A stretch of 64,000 nt of DNA from JABMQB01 sp964408795 (GTDB lineage Bacteria; Bacteroidota; Bacteroidia; Bacteroidales; Prolixibacteraceae), in contig CAYPAW010000054.1 in the NCBI GenBank assembly GCA_964408795.1, positions 1-64,000 on the forward strand. Reading direction: 5' to 3'. Shown one piece after another: positions 44,401 to 53,086 of the stretch. The translations under genes and the position numbers were made by a program. Numbering within the stretch: position 1 is the first letter of the stretch; every line of letters begins with the position of its first letter. The notes beneath the pieces were generated by a model, which saw only the letters and a program-made list of their open reading frames with translations, searched no databases and had not been told where the DNA came from.

Positions 44401-45999
44401 ACTCCGGGAATCACCTTGATTTCTCCTCCTCCCCATCACGATATCTATTCGATTGAAGACCTGGCTCAGTTAATTTATGACCTGAAAGTGACCAATCCAC
44501 AGGCAAAAGTATCGGTTAAACTGGTTGCTGAAAATGGCATCGGAACGATTGCTGCCGGGGTTGCGAAAGCATATTCCGATATTATTGTTCTGGCCGGGGG
44601 AGAAGGAGGTACGGGAGCCAGCCCGGCCAGTTCAATTAAACATGCAGGATTACCCGTTGAACTTGGGATTGCTGAAACCCAACAAACACTTGTGCTGAAC
44701 AACCTGCGCGGAAGAGTGAAACTCCAGGTTGACGGCCAGCTGAAAACAGGCCGCGATGTGGTTACCCTCGGATGTTTTGGCGCCGAAGAATTCGGTTTCT
44801 CAACCGTTGCCCTTATTGTGCTGGGATGTGTCATGATGCGAAAATGCCATATGAATACCTGTCCTGCAGGAATTGCAACCCAGGATAAAAAATTGAGAAA
44901 ACGGTTTACCGGAAAAGCGGAGTATACCATCAATTATTTCAGGTTTATTGCCCGGGAGGTAAGGGAATACCTGGCTGAAATGGGATTCAGAAAATTCGAG
45001 GATATCGTTGGAAGAACCGATCTACTCGAAGTGAACATGAAAAGCTTCAACTGGAAAATGAAAAATATCGACTTTTCAGGATTGCTCTATAAACCGAAAG
45101 AAGCCGGTGTTTTTGATACGCATAATACGCATCCGAATACTAGGAATATATCAGACCACCTTGATTTTGAATTGATACGCAAAGCAAAAAAAGCAATCAA
45201 TGGGGCGGGAAAAGTCTGGATCTCAAAAAATATTGGAAATACAGACCGCACAACAGGTGCCATGCTTTCCGGTGTGATTGCAAAAAAATATGGTGAAGCT
45301 GGCTTGCCCGATGATACCATACACTGTGCCTTCCATGGAACGGCAGGACAGAGTTTTGGAGCTTTCCTGTGTAAAGGAATTACTTTCCGGCTCGAAGGGG
45401 ATGCCAATGATTACATCGGTAAAGGTCTTTCCGGAGGAAAAATTATTGTGGTGCCTCCGCTGGGATCATCCTTCAGACCGGAAGAGAATATCATTGTTGG
45501 AAATACCTCGTTATACGGAGCGACCCGTGGGGAGGCCTATATCAGGGGGGTGGCCGGAGAACGGTTTGCTGTAAGGAATTCGGGAGCTAAGGCAGTGATT
45601 GAAGGAACAGGCGATCACTGTTGTGAGTATATGACCGGCGGATGCGTGGTTGTCCTGGGTAAAACAGGAAGAAATTTTGCTGCCGGAATGAGCGGGGGAA
45701 TTGCTTATGTAATGGACCAAACCGGAGATTTTGATTTTTATTGCAACAAAGGACTGGTGGACCTTCAGCCTGTCGGAGATCAAACCGATATCGATGAATT
45801 GCAAACCTTGATTAGCAGGCATATGATCTGTACAAACAGCAAAGTGGCATCCAATATATTGACAAACTGGGATGAATACTTGCCAAAATTTGTAAAAGTC
45901 ATTCCATATGAGTACAAAAAAGTGCTGGAAGAAATGAAAGTGAAAGAATTACAGAGAAAGTTGCAATTGACGGAAGACGATCCGTTGCGCCATGAATAG
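41476..45999 (+). CDS. gltB: glutamate synthase large subunit
   Basis: The 1507-residue protein has the full GltB order. An N-terminal class II amidotransferase has nucleophile Cys22 exposed after a short propeptide (NEHDSCGIGF, then EHRGATSADNKTGDGAG). A central domain and the FMN-binding synthase domain follow (SPPPHHDIYSIEDLAQLIYD, GGEGGTGASPASS). The 3Fe-4S cysteines are C1118, C1124 and C1129 (C-x5-C-x4-C). A C-terminal beta-helix repeat region (GGKIIVVPP, GATRGEAYIRG, GGCVVVLGKTGRNFAAGMSGG) ends the protein. It makes two glutamates from glutamine and 2-oxoglutarate, supplying the arginine and proline pathways upstream. gltD follows after 33 bp. Confidence 0.97.
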   Translation: MSKKRIPGVRGLYDPKNEHDSCGIGFVAHIKGKPSHEIIERGLDVLLNMEHRGATSADNKTGDGAGLLMQVPHEFITEVLKMDVGEQGQYGTGLLFLPKNEHEASLCIDVLTENIKAEGLSLVGYRDVPVDSLAPGDIAKTTEPAIRQVFVKADMEQDALERKLYTVRKRTEKTIRESTLKHKKSFYQPSFSSKVMIYKGMLTPGQLSDYFPDLHHKKCKSAIALVHSRFSTNTFPTWDLAQPFRLVAHNGEINTIRGNRLWMQAREALMKSEFFGEDLLKLLPVIEPGKSDSASFDNVLEFLHMAGRSLPHSLCMMIPESFNEKNPIPESLKAFYEYHSTIMEPWDGPASMVFSDGRYIGGTLDRNGLRPSRYVITKNNLIVMGSEVGVQPFPPEEIKEKGRLRPGKILLVDTQLGIIIPDKEVKDQLSKRNPYTMWLKENRTLMSHIVVKKRVPSAMEHFDVYSKVFGYSKEEVYELIKPMSINGAEPTSSMGNDIPPAVFSDKPKRLFDYFRQNFAQVTNPPIDPIREGLVMALTNYIGSLNSNILIESPEHCRLIKFTGPLITNTDLGKIKDLKDEMFSHKTIPMVFPVKEGVKGFKKALDRMLADAEKAVDDQKNYIILTDRPISKDVAPIPSLLAVAAVHHHLIRAQKRMQVGLIVETGEPREVNHFALLLGYGASVINPYLAFAAIDFMVKEGKIDLEYKVARKNYIKAIDKGLLKVLSKMGISTLRSYHGAQIFEAIGIHETIIGKYFSGTTSKIGGIGLEEIYREAVMFHEEAYKPQITPERFRFEHSGNYAWRKYGEHHAWNPETIGLLQWSTRINDYNKYKEFAALSDQQNAKPTFIRSCFKLKRNPIPVEEVEPVEEIMKRFVTGAMSYGSISKEAHEALAVTMNTIGGRSNTGEGGEDTARFATVKNSKIKQVASGRFGVTTHYIVNAEELQIKIAQGAKPGEGGQLPGFKVNKIIARLRNSTPGITLISPPPHHDIYSIEDLAQLIYDLKVTNPQAKVSVKLVAENGIGTIAAGVAKAYSDIIVLAGGEGGTGASPASSIKHAGLPVELGIAETQQTLVLNNLRGRVKLQVDGQLKTGRDVVTLGCFGAEEFGFSTVALIVLGCVMMRKCHMNTCPAGIATQDKKLRKRFTGKAEYTINYFRFIAREVREYLAEMGFRKFEDIVGRTDLLEVNMKSFNWKMKNIDFSGLLYKPKEAGVFDTHNTHPNTRNISDHLDFELIRKAKKAINGAGKVWISKNIGNTDRTTGAMLSGVIAKKYGEAGLPDDTIHCAFHGTAGQSFGAFLCKGITFRLEGDANDYIGKGLSGGKIIVVPPLGSSFRPEENIIVGNTSLYGATRGEAYIRGVAGERFAVRNSGAKAVIEGTGDHCCEYMTGGCVVVLGKTGRNFAAGMSGGIAYVMDQTGDFDFYCNKGLVDLQPVGDQTDIDELQTLISRHMICTNSKVASNILTNWDEYLPKFVKVIPYEYKKVLEEMKVKELQRKLQLTEDDPLRHE

Positions 46000-46032
46000 G
46001 CCTACAAAAAGAGAATGTAAAAGAAAAATACC

Positions 46033-47481
46033 ATGGGTGATCCAAGAGGTTTTTTGACCATCCCGCGAAAAAATGGGGAGAACCGTCCGGTTCAGGAACG
46101 GATTTATGATTATGGGGAGGTTGAACAAACGTTAAACCTGGATGACAGGCTGTTGCAGGCATCCCGGTGTATGGACTGCGGGATTCCTTTTTGCCATTGG
46201 GCATGCCCTGTGGGAAGTAAAATTCCCGAGTGGCAGGATGCCCTGTACAGAAGGAATTTCGAAGAGGCTTATGCCATCTTGCATTCAACCAACAGTTTTC
46301 CTGAAATAACCGGCCGGATATGTCCTGCTCCATGCGAGAAATCGTGTGTTCTGGCTATTCATGAGGAACCCGTAACAATCAGGGAAAACGAATGTGCTAC
46401 CGTGGAGCAGGCTTTCGAAAGAGGATGGATCGTAGCCAATCCTCCGAAAATCAGAACAGGCAGGAAAGTGGCAGTTATTGGTTCAGGTCCTGCCGGACTA
46501 TCTGCAGCCGATGGGTTAAACAGAAACGGACACTGGGTTACTGTTTTTGAAAAAAACGATGCCATCGGAGGACTGTTACGTTACGGAATTCCTGATTTTA
46601 AACTGAATAAACGAGTCATTGACCGCAGAATCGATTTATTTAAAGAAGAAGGAATCGAATTCATAACCGGGGTTCAGGTTGGAGTAGATGTCAACAAAGA
46701 GGAGTTGTTGAATGCATACGATGCGGTTATCTTAGCCACCGGGGCTGAACACCCCCGCGATCTCAAGGTGGAAGGGCGTCATCTCAAAGGGATTCATTTT
46801 GCCCTGGATTTTCTTATACAACAGAATAAAGTGGTTGCCGGCCAACAAATACCGGAAGAAAGCCGGATCCTTGCGAAAGACAAAAATGTGCTGGTCATCG
46901 GAGGGGGCGATACAGGTTCCGACTGTGTAGGGACAGCCATCAGGCAGGGAGCCAGGAAAGTGGTTCAGATTGAGATCCTGTCCAAACCACCCGGGAAAAG
47001 GGACCCCAACAATCCATGGCCATACTGGCCCTATACCTTGCATACCTCCAGTTCCCATGAAGAGGGGTGCGAAAGGCGGTGGAGTCTCTCCACAAAAAGA
47101 TGGATCGGGGAGAACGGAATGGTAAAAATGGCAGAAGTTGTTACGGTCAAATGGCGAAAAGAAGAAGACGGAAAATGGCGCATGAGCGAAGTGCCGGGAT
47201 CGGAAGAACGAATCGATGCGGATCTGGTCCTGCTTGCATTGGGTTTTACCCAACCCATTCATCAGGGATTGTTGGACATTCTTGGGGTTGAATACACTCC
47301 GGACGGCAAGGTAAGCGTCGATGCCAGCAAGCGAACATCCGTAGCAGGGATCTTTGCTGCAGGAGATGTGGAAAGAGGAGCAAGCCTTGTGGTTCACGCC
47401 ATTGAATGTGGGAAAACAGCTTCCGGCCATGTACATACATGGTTGCAAAAAATAAGCGGAGGAACCGCTACCCGGAAATGA
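46033..47481 (+). CDS. gltD: glutamate synthase small subunit
   Basis: The 482-residue flavoprotein has an N-terminal Cys-rich segment (CMDCGIPFCHWACPVGSK, CPAPCEKSCVLA) that holds two 4Fe-4S clusters with GltB. The FAD motif is VIGSGPAGLSAADGL and the NADPH motif VIGGGDTGSDCVG. It oxidises NADPH and passes electrons to the large subunit. The last 14 bp overlap the end of a convergent acyltransferase gene, so there is no room for a private terminator. Confidence 0.96.
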   Translation: MGDPRGFLTIPRKNGENRPVQERIYDYGEVEQTLNLDDRLLQASRCMDCGIPFCHWACPVGSKIPEWQDALYRRNFEEAYAILHSTNSFPEITGRICPAPCEKSCVLAIHEEPVTIRENECATVEQAFERGWIVANPPKIRTGRKVAVIGSGPAGLSAADGLNRNGHWVTVFEKNDAIGGLLRYGIPDFKLNKRVIDRRIDLFKEEGIEFITGVQVGVDVNKEELLNAYDAVILATGAEHPRDLKVEGRHLKGIHFALDFLIQQNKVVAGQQIPEESRILAKDKNVLVIGGGDTGSDCVGTAIRQGARKVVQIEILSKPPGKRDPNNPWPYWPYTLHTSSSHEEGCERRWSLSTKRWIGENGMVKMAEVVTVKWRKEEDGKWRMSEVPGSEERIDADLVLLALGFTQPIHQGLLDILGVEYTPDGKVSVDASKRTSVAGIFAAGDVERGASLVVHAIECGKTASGHVHTWLQKISGGTATRK

Positions 47482-48391
47482 GCGGTATGTCCTTCGGACG
47501 TTTGTGTTTCCAACGCCTGTGTGACCATAGATAATATTCCGGTTTTTCCCGGATAATAAGCTCCATTTTACGGACATAGGCAACCAGAATATCTTTTGCT
47601 TCCATTCCATCGTAGGATTCAAACAACGGAGAATGGTAGACTTCATATTTCCCCCGTCCGGTTTTTTTTACATATTCAAAGACCAGGGGTTGTTTGGTGC
47701 GGAAAGCAATCTTCTCAGGGCCTGAGAAAAAAGCCGTCTCCTGGTTCAAAAAACGAATCCATGATTTTGTATTGGGTTGGGGTGACTGGTCAGCCAGAAG
47801 CCAGATTGCCCGGGGAATCTTTAACCGGGAGAACTCAATGACCATTCGGGGTGTTTTTTCCATGGGAACCATCACCGGATGATAGCGCTTCCTGCTTTTT
47901 AACAGAAAGTTGTTGAAAGTAAGGTTGTTCCGTGTGGGGGAATAAACAGCGATAAGCTGATGAGACAGAAGGGCTGGCATTAACGAACACCATTCCCAGT
48001 TGTTGTAATGCATCCCCACAATAATGACCGACTTGCCTTCCCGGTAATAACGGTCAAAAAGCGCAAGATTCTTAAAGACGATGTGCTTTTCAAGGGTTCT
48101 CCTGCGCATACTGTAAGCTTTTAATCCTTCAACCAAAAGATCGCATAAGTGTCTGTAAAACTTGTGGGCGATCATCCGGATTTCCTTGTTGGTTTTTTCA
48201 GGAAAAGAGTTTGTAAGATTCGATAAAACCACTTTTTTCCGGTATTTGATAAGGTAACGGATCAGAACATAGCCGATCGTTGAGAGCCCGTATAAAACAG
48301 CCAGGGGCAGGTACGAAAAAGCCTTCAGCAGGGCAACAACCAACTCATTCAAGACCCTGTGGGACCATTTTTCCTGGGAGGAATTTTTCAT
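47468..48391 (-). CDS. lysophospholipid / lipid A acyltransferase (LpxL/HtrB family)
   Basis: The 307-residue protein has an N-terminal membrane anchor (LVVALLKAFSYLPLAVLYGLS) and the catalytic HX4E motif in VGMHYNNWEWC. Later blocks include YSPTRNNLTFNNFLLKSRK and LLADQSPQPNTKSWIRFLNQ, which match the late acyltransferases that add acyl chains to lipid A or related lipids at the inner membrane. ATG at 48391 is chosen over TTG at 48406. Its 3' end overlaps gltD by 14 bp in convergent orientation. Confidence 0.85.
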   Translation of the reverse strand: MKNSSQEKWSHRVLNELVVALLKAFSYLPLAVLYGLSTIGYVLIRYLIKYRKKVVLSNLTNSFPEKTNKEIRMIAHKFYRHLCDLLVEGLKAYSMRRRTLEKHIVFKNLALFDRYYREGKSVIIVGMHYNNWEWCSLMPALLSHQLIAVYSPTRNNLTFNNFLLKSRKRYHPVMVPMEKTPRMVIEFSRLKIPRAIWLLADQSPQPNTKSWIRFLNQETAFFSGPEKIAFRTKQPLVFEYVKKTGRGKYEVYHSPLFESYDGMEAKDILVAYVRKMELIIREKPEYYLWSHRRWKHKRPKDIPLISG

Positions 48392-48504
48392 GAAAACGAT
48401 TCTCAAGTAAAAAACCGAAAGTAATGAACTTTTCCTGAATAATAAATTTTACCTTTAGGAGAAAAGAAAAAATCAGGATATGTAACGTTTAAAAATAATC
48501 TATT

Positions 48505-49086
48505 ATGACAATTACACTACCCGATTTACCGTACACGTTAAATGCCCTGGAACCGTACATAAGTGAAAGAACCCTTGAATTTCATTATGGGAAGCACCAC
48601 CAGGGGTATGTAAACAACGTGAATAACCTGATTGCCGGCACCCCTTATGAGAATGCATCCCTTGAGACGATCATCAAAGAGGCCGAAGGGGGTATTTTTA
48701 ATAACGGAGCCCAGGTGTGGAATCATACGTTTTATTTCGGCCAGTTTTCACCGGATGGATGCCGGGAACCAAAGGACAAACTCAAAGAAGCATTGGAACG
48801 GGAATTTGGTTCTGTGGAAGGGTTTAAGGAAGAATTTTCAAAAGCAGCGGCAAGCCTTTTTGGTTCCGGATGGGCATGGCTTGTGGTCAATGATGAAGGA
48901 AAACTGGAGATTGTTCAGGCCAGTAATGCCGGAAATCCACTGAGAATCAACAAAAAACCATTGCTTACCTGCGACGTGTGGGAACATGCCTATTACCTCG
49001 ATAAGCAGAACGCACGGCCGGATTATATCCGGGATTTCTGGAAAATCCTGGATTGGAAAGTGATCAGTGCACGGTTTGCAAAATAA
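48505..49086 (+). CDS. sodB: superoxide dismutase, Fe/Mn type
   Basis: The 193-residue enzyme has all four metal ligands: His27 (EFHYGKHHQGY), His74 (AQVWNHTFYF), Asp157 and His161 (CDVWEHAYYLDKQ). The Gln in AQVWNH is typical of iron-type or cambialistic enzymes of this phylum, so either metal may work. It converts superoxide to hydrogen peroxide in the cytoplasm. There is no signal peptide. It is a single gene between two minus-strand genes; a TACCTTTA element about 55 bp upstream may be a weak -7 box. Confidence 0.95.
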   Translation: MTITLPDLPYTLNALEPYISERTLEFHYGKHHQGYVNNVNNLIAGTPYENASLETIIKEAEGGIFNNGAQVWNHTFYFGQFSPDGCREPKDKLKEALEREFGSVEGFKEEFSKAAASLFGSGWAWLVVNDEGKLEIVQASNAGNPLRINKKPLLTCDVWEHAYYLDKQNARPDYIRDFWKILDWKVISARFAK

Positions 49087-49107
49087 TAGGGAAGTCCAGC
49101 GAACCCC

Positions 49108-49797
49108 TTAGTGTATTTTATCGGAAATGCTGGTGAATATCCGTTTCAGAAAAGGGATGTTTAGCCGGCCTAAAAGGCTTTTTTTTCCATAGTGTAAAAG
49201 AATGTTTCGCAAGTAAATAAATAACCCCAGACTATGCGCTGCAAAGAGTACCGGATCGAGACGAAACAGGGAATAAATAAAGATCATTAGCGATCCCAGG
49301 GTGCTTATAAGCCAAAAGCCCAAAGGCAATACAGAGCTTTTTTTGTTCTCGGAATAGAGCCATTGGTAGATAAACCGGAAGGTAAAAATGATCTGCCCGG
49401 CGGATCCCCAGATCATCAGCCCCAGGGAGACCTCCTGATTTCCCAGTATGGTTCGTAAATTATGGGAGGATCCGAAAATAAGCCACAGGAGACCGAGAAG
49501 GGGTAAGACCAGGATTAGGCCTCTGATGATCCGGTGAATTTTTAACCAGGCATTTTTAAGCTGAAGGTTCCGGATATAAATAAAGTAAACCATGAATTGT
49601 CCCAGGACAATGGCAAAATCCAGACGAAGGAGTCCATAGATCACCATGATAACGGATCCCAGTAAGCTTAGTTGCCAGTATAGAACAGGCGAAATAATCT
49701 TTCCTTCTTTTTCCGACTTAAACCACTGGGCAATGGTACGGGCAAAGAAGAGAAGTTGGGCTGTAAAACCCAATCCGTATATCAGGTAATGCTCCAT
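49108..49797 (-). CDS. LAB_N-domain membrane protein (duplicated)
   Basis: The 229-residue protein is almost all hydrophobic and made of two related halves. Each half has the lipid-A-disaccharide-synthase N-terminal pattern: ARTIAQWFKSEKEGKIISP, then WQLSLLGSVIMVIYGLLRLD; and FRFIYQWLYSENKKSSVLP, then WLISTLGSLMIFIYSLFRLD. Proteins of this type resemble small PQ-loop carriers and are often next to lipid A or glycosyltransferase genes. Function is unknown; a lipid-linked sugar or membrane role is likely. The acyltransferase of lipid metabolism two genes away supports that weakly. Confidence 0.72.
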   Translation of the reverse strand: MEHYLIYGLGFTAQLLFFARTIAQWFKSEKEGKIISPVLYWQLSLLGSVIMVIYGLLRLDFAIVLGQFMVYFIYIRNLQLKNAWLKIHRIIRGLILVLPLLGLLWLIFGSSHNLRTILGNQEVSLGLMIWGSAGQIIFTFRFIYQWLYSENKKSSVLPLGFWLISTLGSLMIFIYSLFRLDPVLFAAHSLGLFIYLRNILLHYGKKSLLGRLNIPFLKRIFTSISDKIH

Positions 49798-49869
49798 TGA
49801 ACAGATGTAAAAAGAGGGGGTAAAGATAACAATTCAAAGGAATCCGAAGGATGGATTTTTGTCCGATTA

Positions 49870-50610
49870 TCAGGATTCAGCATCTTCCAGTTCGCTCAGT
49901 GTATGGCGTGCAGCATTTTGCTGCGCTTCTTTTTTTGTGGTACCAAATCCCTTCCCTGCCTCTTTGCCGTCTATTTCAACCCTGGCAACGAAGGAAGGTT
50001 GACGGTTGCCTTGCATAGGTTCTTCCTGGGTGATGAAATGGATTTCCCGTTTGTTCTTCTGGCTCCACTCAATCAGACGGCTCTTGAAGTTTTTGTCGTT
50101 CTGTTCAATTTCATGGAGATTCACATACTGGGAAAGGATCCTTTTGGTAATAAAATATTTCGCGGCACGGTAATGCTTATCCAGATAAATAGCTCCGATG
50201 AGAGCTTCCAGAACATCCCCGTAGATGTGGCTTTTATCCTGGGTACTTTTCGTATTCATATCGATAAAGACATTGATTCCCATTTCAAAAGTAAGCCTTG
50301 TGAGAAAATCCCTGTTTACCAGTTTGGATCGCATTTTTGTGAGGAATCCTTCATCTTCCTGTGGAAAACGGTTGTACAGGAAATCGGCAATTACGGCGCC
50401 CAGGATGGCATCCCCAAGATACTCCAGTCGTTCGTTATTGATGAAATTGCCTTGGGTGTCGGTTATGGAAGCAGAGCGGTGAATAAAGGCAAGATCGTAT
50501 AATTTCAGATTGCCGGGGCAATAGCCGATCAATTCTTTTAAAAACAAATAAAACGCTTTTCTGGGTGAAGAAAAGAGTTTTATTTTTTGTGTTAATTTTC
50601 GGACCACCAT
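49870..50610 (-). CDS. rnc: ribonuclease III
   Basis: The 246-residue enzyme has the RNase III signature NNERLEYLGDAILGAVIADFLY with the acidic catalytic residues, a second acidic site DVLEALIGAIYLD, and a C-terminal double-stranded-RNA-binding domain (about 170-243; KSRLIEWSQKNKREIHF, GKGFGTTKKEAQQNAARHTL). It processes rRNA and other double-stranded RNA. The start codon directly follows the fabF stop with no gap, so rnc is translated by coupling in an acpP-fabF-rnc operon, an arrangement common in bacteria. Confidence 0.95.
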   Translation of the reverse strand: MVVRKLTQKIKLFSSPRKAFYLFLKELIGYCPGNLKLYDLAFIHRSASITDTQGNFINNERLEYLGDAILGAVIADFLYNRFPQEDEGFLTKMRSKLVNRDFLTRLTFEMGINVFIDMNTKSTQDKSHIYGDVLEALIGAIYLDKHYRAAKYFITKRILSQYVNLHEIEQNDKNFKSRLIEWSQKNKREIHFITQEEPMQGNRQPSFVARVEIDGKEAGKGFGTTKKEAQQNAARHTLSELEDAES

Positions 50611-51855
50611 TTATCCAATTTTTTTGAACAGGAGGGTTGCATTATGGCCCCCGAATCCAAAAGTATTGCTCATGGCGATTTTGATGTCCCTCTTTTTTTC
50701 TTTGTTAAAGGTAAAGTCAAGGTTGTTATCAATTTCGGGGTCATCGGTAAAATGATTGATGGTTGGGGGGATGATTCCATGGCGGAGAGCTAAGACACAA
50801 GCGATTCCTTCCACGGCCCCGGCGGCACCCAGCAGATGACCGGTCATGGATTTGGTAGAACTGATACTCAGGGAATAGGCATGGGGTCCGAAGGTAGTAA
50901 CGATGGCTTTGGGTTCAGCAATATCCCCCAGAGGAGTGGATGTACCATGGACATTGATATAATCGACCTCTTCCTTTGATATTCCGGCGTCCTCTATGGC
51001 GTTTTTCATCACCAGAAAAGCTCCGTATCCTTCAGGATCTGGCGCTGTCATGTGATACGCATCGGCCGACATGCCGCCTCCTGCAAATTCAGCATAGATG
51101 GTAGCTCCCCGTTTGACCGCACTGTGGTATTCTTCGAGAACGATGGCACCAGCACCTTCTCCAATCACAAAACCATCCCGGTCTTTATCAAAAGGCCGGG
51201 ATGCTGTGGCAGGATCGTCATTCCGGGTCGATATCGCTCTCATGGAATTGAATCCCGCGATACCTGCTTCATTGATAACCGCTTCCGATCCGCCGGTGAC
51301 CATCATAACAGCTTTTCCCAGACGGATCATATTAAAGGCCTCAATCATAGCATGCGACGCCGAAGCACATGCTGTAACCGTCGTGAAGTTAGGCCCCCGG
51401 AGACCGTATCGGATCGATATCAAGCCCCCGGCAATGTTGGCGATCATCTTGGGAATAAAAAAGGGAGAAAACCTGGGAGTCTCTGATTTATAATTGCGTA
51501 TTTCTTCGAAAAAGGTTTCTATCCCTCCAATACCGGCTCCCCAGATTACTCCGGACCGGTCTTTATCAATCGTTTCCGGAGTAAACCTGGCGTCTTCCAG
51601 GGCCTGCATAGCAGAGACCAGAGCATACTGCGTGTAAAGATCAAGCTTGCGGGTCTCTTTAGGATCCAAAAAGTCCGTTGCCTTAAAGTCTTTTACTTCA
51701 CAAGCAAATTTGGTTTTATGATGGACAGGATCAAATCTGGTAATCCCGGTTGCACCACTAACCCCCTTTATCGCATTCTCCCAAAACTGGGATACCGAAT
51801 TGCCTAAAGGATTGATGGTTCCAAGACCGGTTATGACTACCCGTTTTAATTCCAT
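50611..51855 (-). CDS. fabF: beta-ketoacyl-ACP synthase II
   Basis: The 414-residue condensing enzyme has the catalytic triad Cys163 (TVTACASASHAMIEA), His303 (NVHGTSTPLGD) and His340 (KSMTGHLLGAAG). It extends acyl-ACP by two carbons from malonyl-ACP in fatty-acid synthesis. The length is normal. It lies 19 bp behind acpP and directly before rnc. Confidence 0.96.
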   Translation of the reverse strand: MELKRVVITGLGTINPLGNSVSQFWENAIKGVSGATGITRFDPVHHKTKFACEVKDFKATDFLDPKETRKLDLYTQYALVSAMQALEDARFTPETIDKDRSGVIWGAGIGGIETFFEEIRNYKSETPRFSPFFIPKMIANIAGGLISIRYGLRGPNFTTVTACASASHAMIEAFNMIRLGKAVMMVTGGSEAVINEAGIAGFNSMRAISTRNDDPATASRPFDKDRDGFVIGEGAGAIVLEEYHSAVKRGATIYAEFAGGGMSADAYHMTAPDPEGYGAFLVMKNAIEDAGISKEEVDYINVHGTSTPLGDIAEPKAIVTTFGPHAYSLSISSTKSMTGHLLGAAGAVEGIACVLALRHGIIPPTINHFTDDPEIDNNLDFTFNKEKKRDIKIAMSNTFGFGGHNATLLFKKIG

Positions 51856-51874
51856 AAAAATGTTTCAGGAGTGA

Positions 51875-52111
51875 TTATTTAACAGCTTCTTCAATGTGAG
51901 CAATTGCTTCTCCAACCGTAACAATCTTCTCAGCCTGGTCATCCGGTATGGCTAAATCAAATTCCTTTTCAAATTCCATGATCAGTTCTACCGTATCCAA
52001 TGAATCTGCTCCAAGATCATTGGTGAAGGAGGCTTCATTTGTTACTTCACTTTCGTCAACACCCAATTTATCAACAATAATTGCTTTGACTCTTGCTGCA
52101 ATGTCTGACAT
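51875..52111 (-). CDS. acpP: acyl carrier protein
   Basis: This is a 78-residue acidic helical protein with the phosphopantetheine Ser37 in GADSLDTVELIMEFE. It carries growing acyl chains to FabF and to acyltransferases such as those of lipid A. It is the first gene of acpP-fabF-rnc. Upstream on the minus strand TTTG, a 20-bp gap and TTATTTTG (52194-52163) approximate the phylum promoter with one mismatch. Confidence 0.96.
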   Translation of the reverse strand: MSDIAARVKAIIVDKLGVDESEVTNEASFTNDLGADSLDTVELIMEFEKEFDLAIPDDQAEKIVTVGEAIAHIEEAVK

Positions 52112-52247
52112 AATTCTAATTTTTGGTTAATACTAATTTCTTAATTTGTGAAAAAATCGCTGCAAAATAATAAATTTACCCTTGATTTATCAAAGAAAAA
52201 AATTAAAAAATAGCGTATGGGCATAAAATAAACCAATTATAAAAGAT

Positions 52248-52255
52248 TAAATTTG
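52248..52255 (+). promoter_or_regulatory. candidate -7 box for purN
   Basis: TAAATTTG, 40 bp before ATG 52295. It lies in A/T-rich sequence without a clear -33 TTG. Confidence 0.35.
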
Positions 52256-52294
52256 AACATATTAATTAAAAGTTCAATCTTTCTAAATATTGGA

Positions 52295-52870
52295 ATGAGT
52301 AACAAAAGAAAAATAGCCATATTTGCCTCTGGATCAGGAACAAACGCTCAGAATATTGCAGAATATTTCAGAAACAATCAGCAGGTGACAGTCGATTCGT
52401 TGTTCTGTAACAGAAAGGATGCCTTTGTGTTGCAGCGAGCTGAAAAAATGGGGGTCCCATCTTTTTTGCTTGAAAGAGATCTCTTTTATTCGACCGATTA
52501 TTATGTCAGGTTACTGGAAGAGCGGGGCATTGATTTGATTGTACTGGCGGGTTTTTTATGGTGGGTACCTGAGAATTTGGTAAAGAAGTTCCGGATCATC
52601 AATATTCATCCGGCCCTTTTGCCCCGGCATGGAGGAAAGGGTATGTATGGTATGAAGGTCCATCAGGCTGTGGTGGAGAATAGAGAAGAGGAGACTGGCA
52701 TAACAATCCATTATGTGAATGAAAAATACGATGAGGGAGAGATTATTTTTCAGGCAAAATGTAACGTAGAGAAAAACGACCGTCCGGAGGATGTTGCTCA
52801 AAAAGTTCATCAGCTGGAATATACATACTTTCCGGAGATTATCGAAAAAGTAGTTTTACAGAAGAGGTGA
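52295..52870 (+). CDS. purN: phosphoribosylglycinamide formyltransferase
   Basis: The product is 191 residues from ATG at 52295 (MSNKRKIAIFASGSGTN); 14 codons of extra frame upstream overlap the promoter region and are left out. Catalytic residues are visible: Asn and His in IINIHPALLPRHGGKGMYG and Asp in EKYDEGEII. It transfers a formyl group from formyl-tetrahydrofolate to GAR in purine synthesis. The segment FLWWVPENLVKKF is typical of PurN of this phylum. A short ACCC-TGCG-GGGTTTT stem after the stop (about 52867-52881) may be a weak terminator. Confidence 0.94.
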   Translation: MSNKRKIAIFASGSGTNAQNIAEYFRNNQQVTVDSLFCNRKDAFVLQRAEKMGVPSFLLERDLFYSTDYYVRLLEERGIDLIVLAGFLWWVPENLVKKFRIINIHPALLPRHGGKGMYGMKVHQAVVENREEETGITIHYVNEKYDEGEIIFQAKCNVEKNDRPEDVAQKVHQLEYTYFPEIIEKVVLQKR

Positions 52871-53074
52871 CCCTGCGGGGTTTTCGGATAGGGATTCCAC
52901 GCGTTTCCTGTTTTCTGTATGTTAATTCCTGTTAACGAAAGAACAGGATTTTACCGTTTATTTGAATGGAGTAAGATGGCTATTTGTACACCAGCAGGGA
53001 TTGGTGTTGGCGGTTCCCTTTTGCCCGGGGTGTTAAAGAATGTTAAGGAGTTAATTATCAGCTGTTCTTAGAAT

Positions 53075-53082
53075 TATATTTG
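53075..53082 (+). promoter_or_regulatory. candidate -7 box for the two-component operon
   Basis: TATATTTG ends 4 bp before the ATG at 53087. If used, the message would be nearly leaderless. An alternative start at the second Met (53099) would give a short leader. Confidence 0.4.
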
Positions 53083-53086
53083 TGCT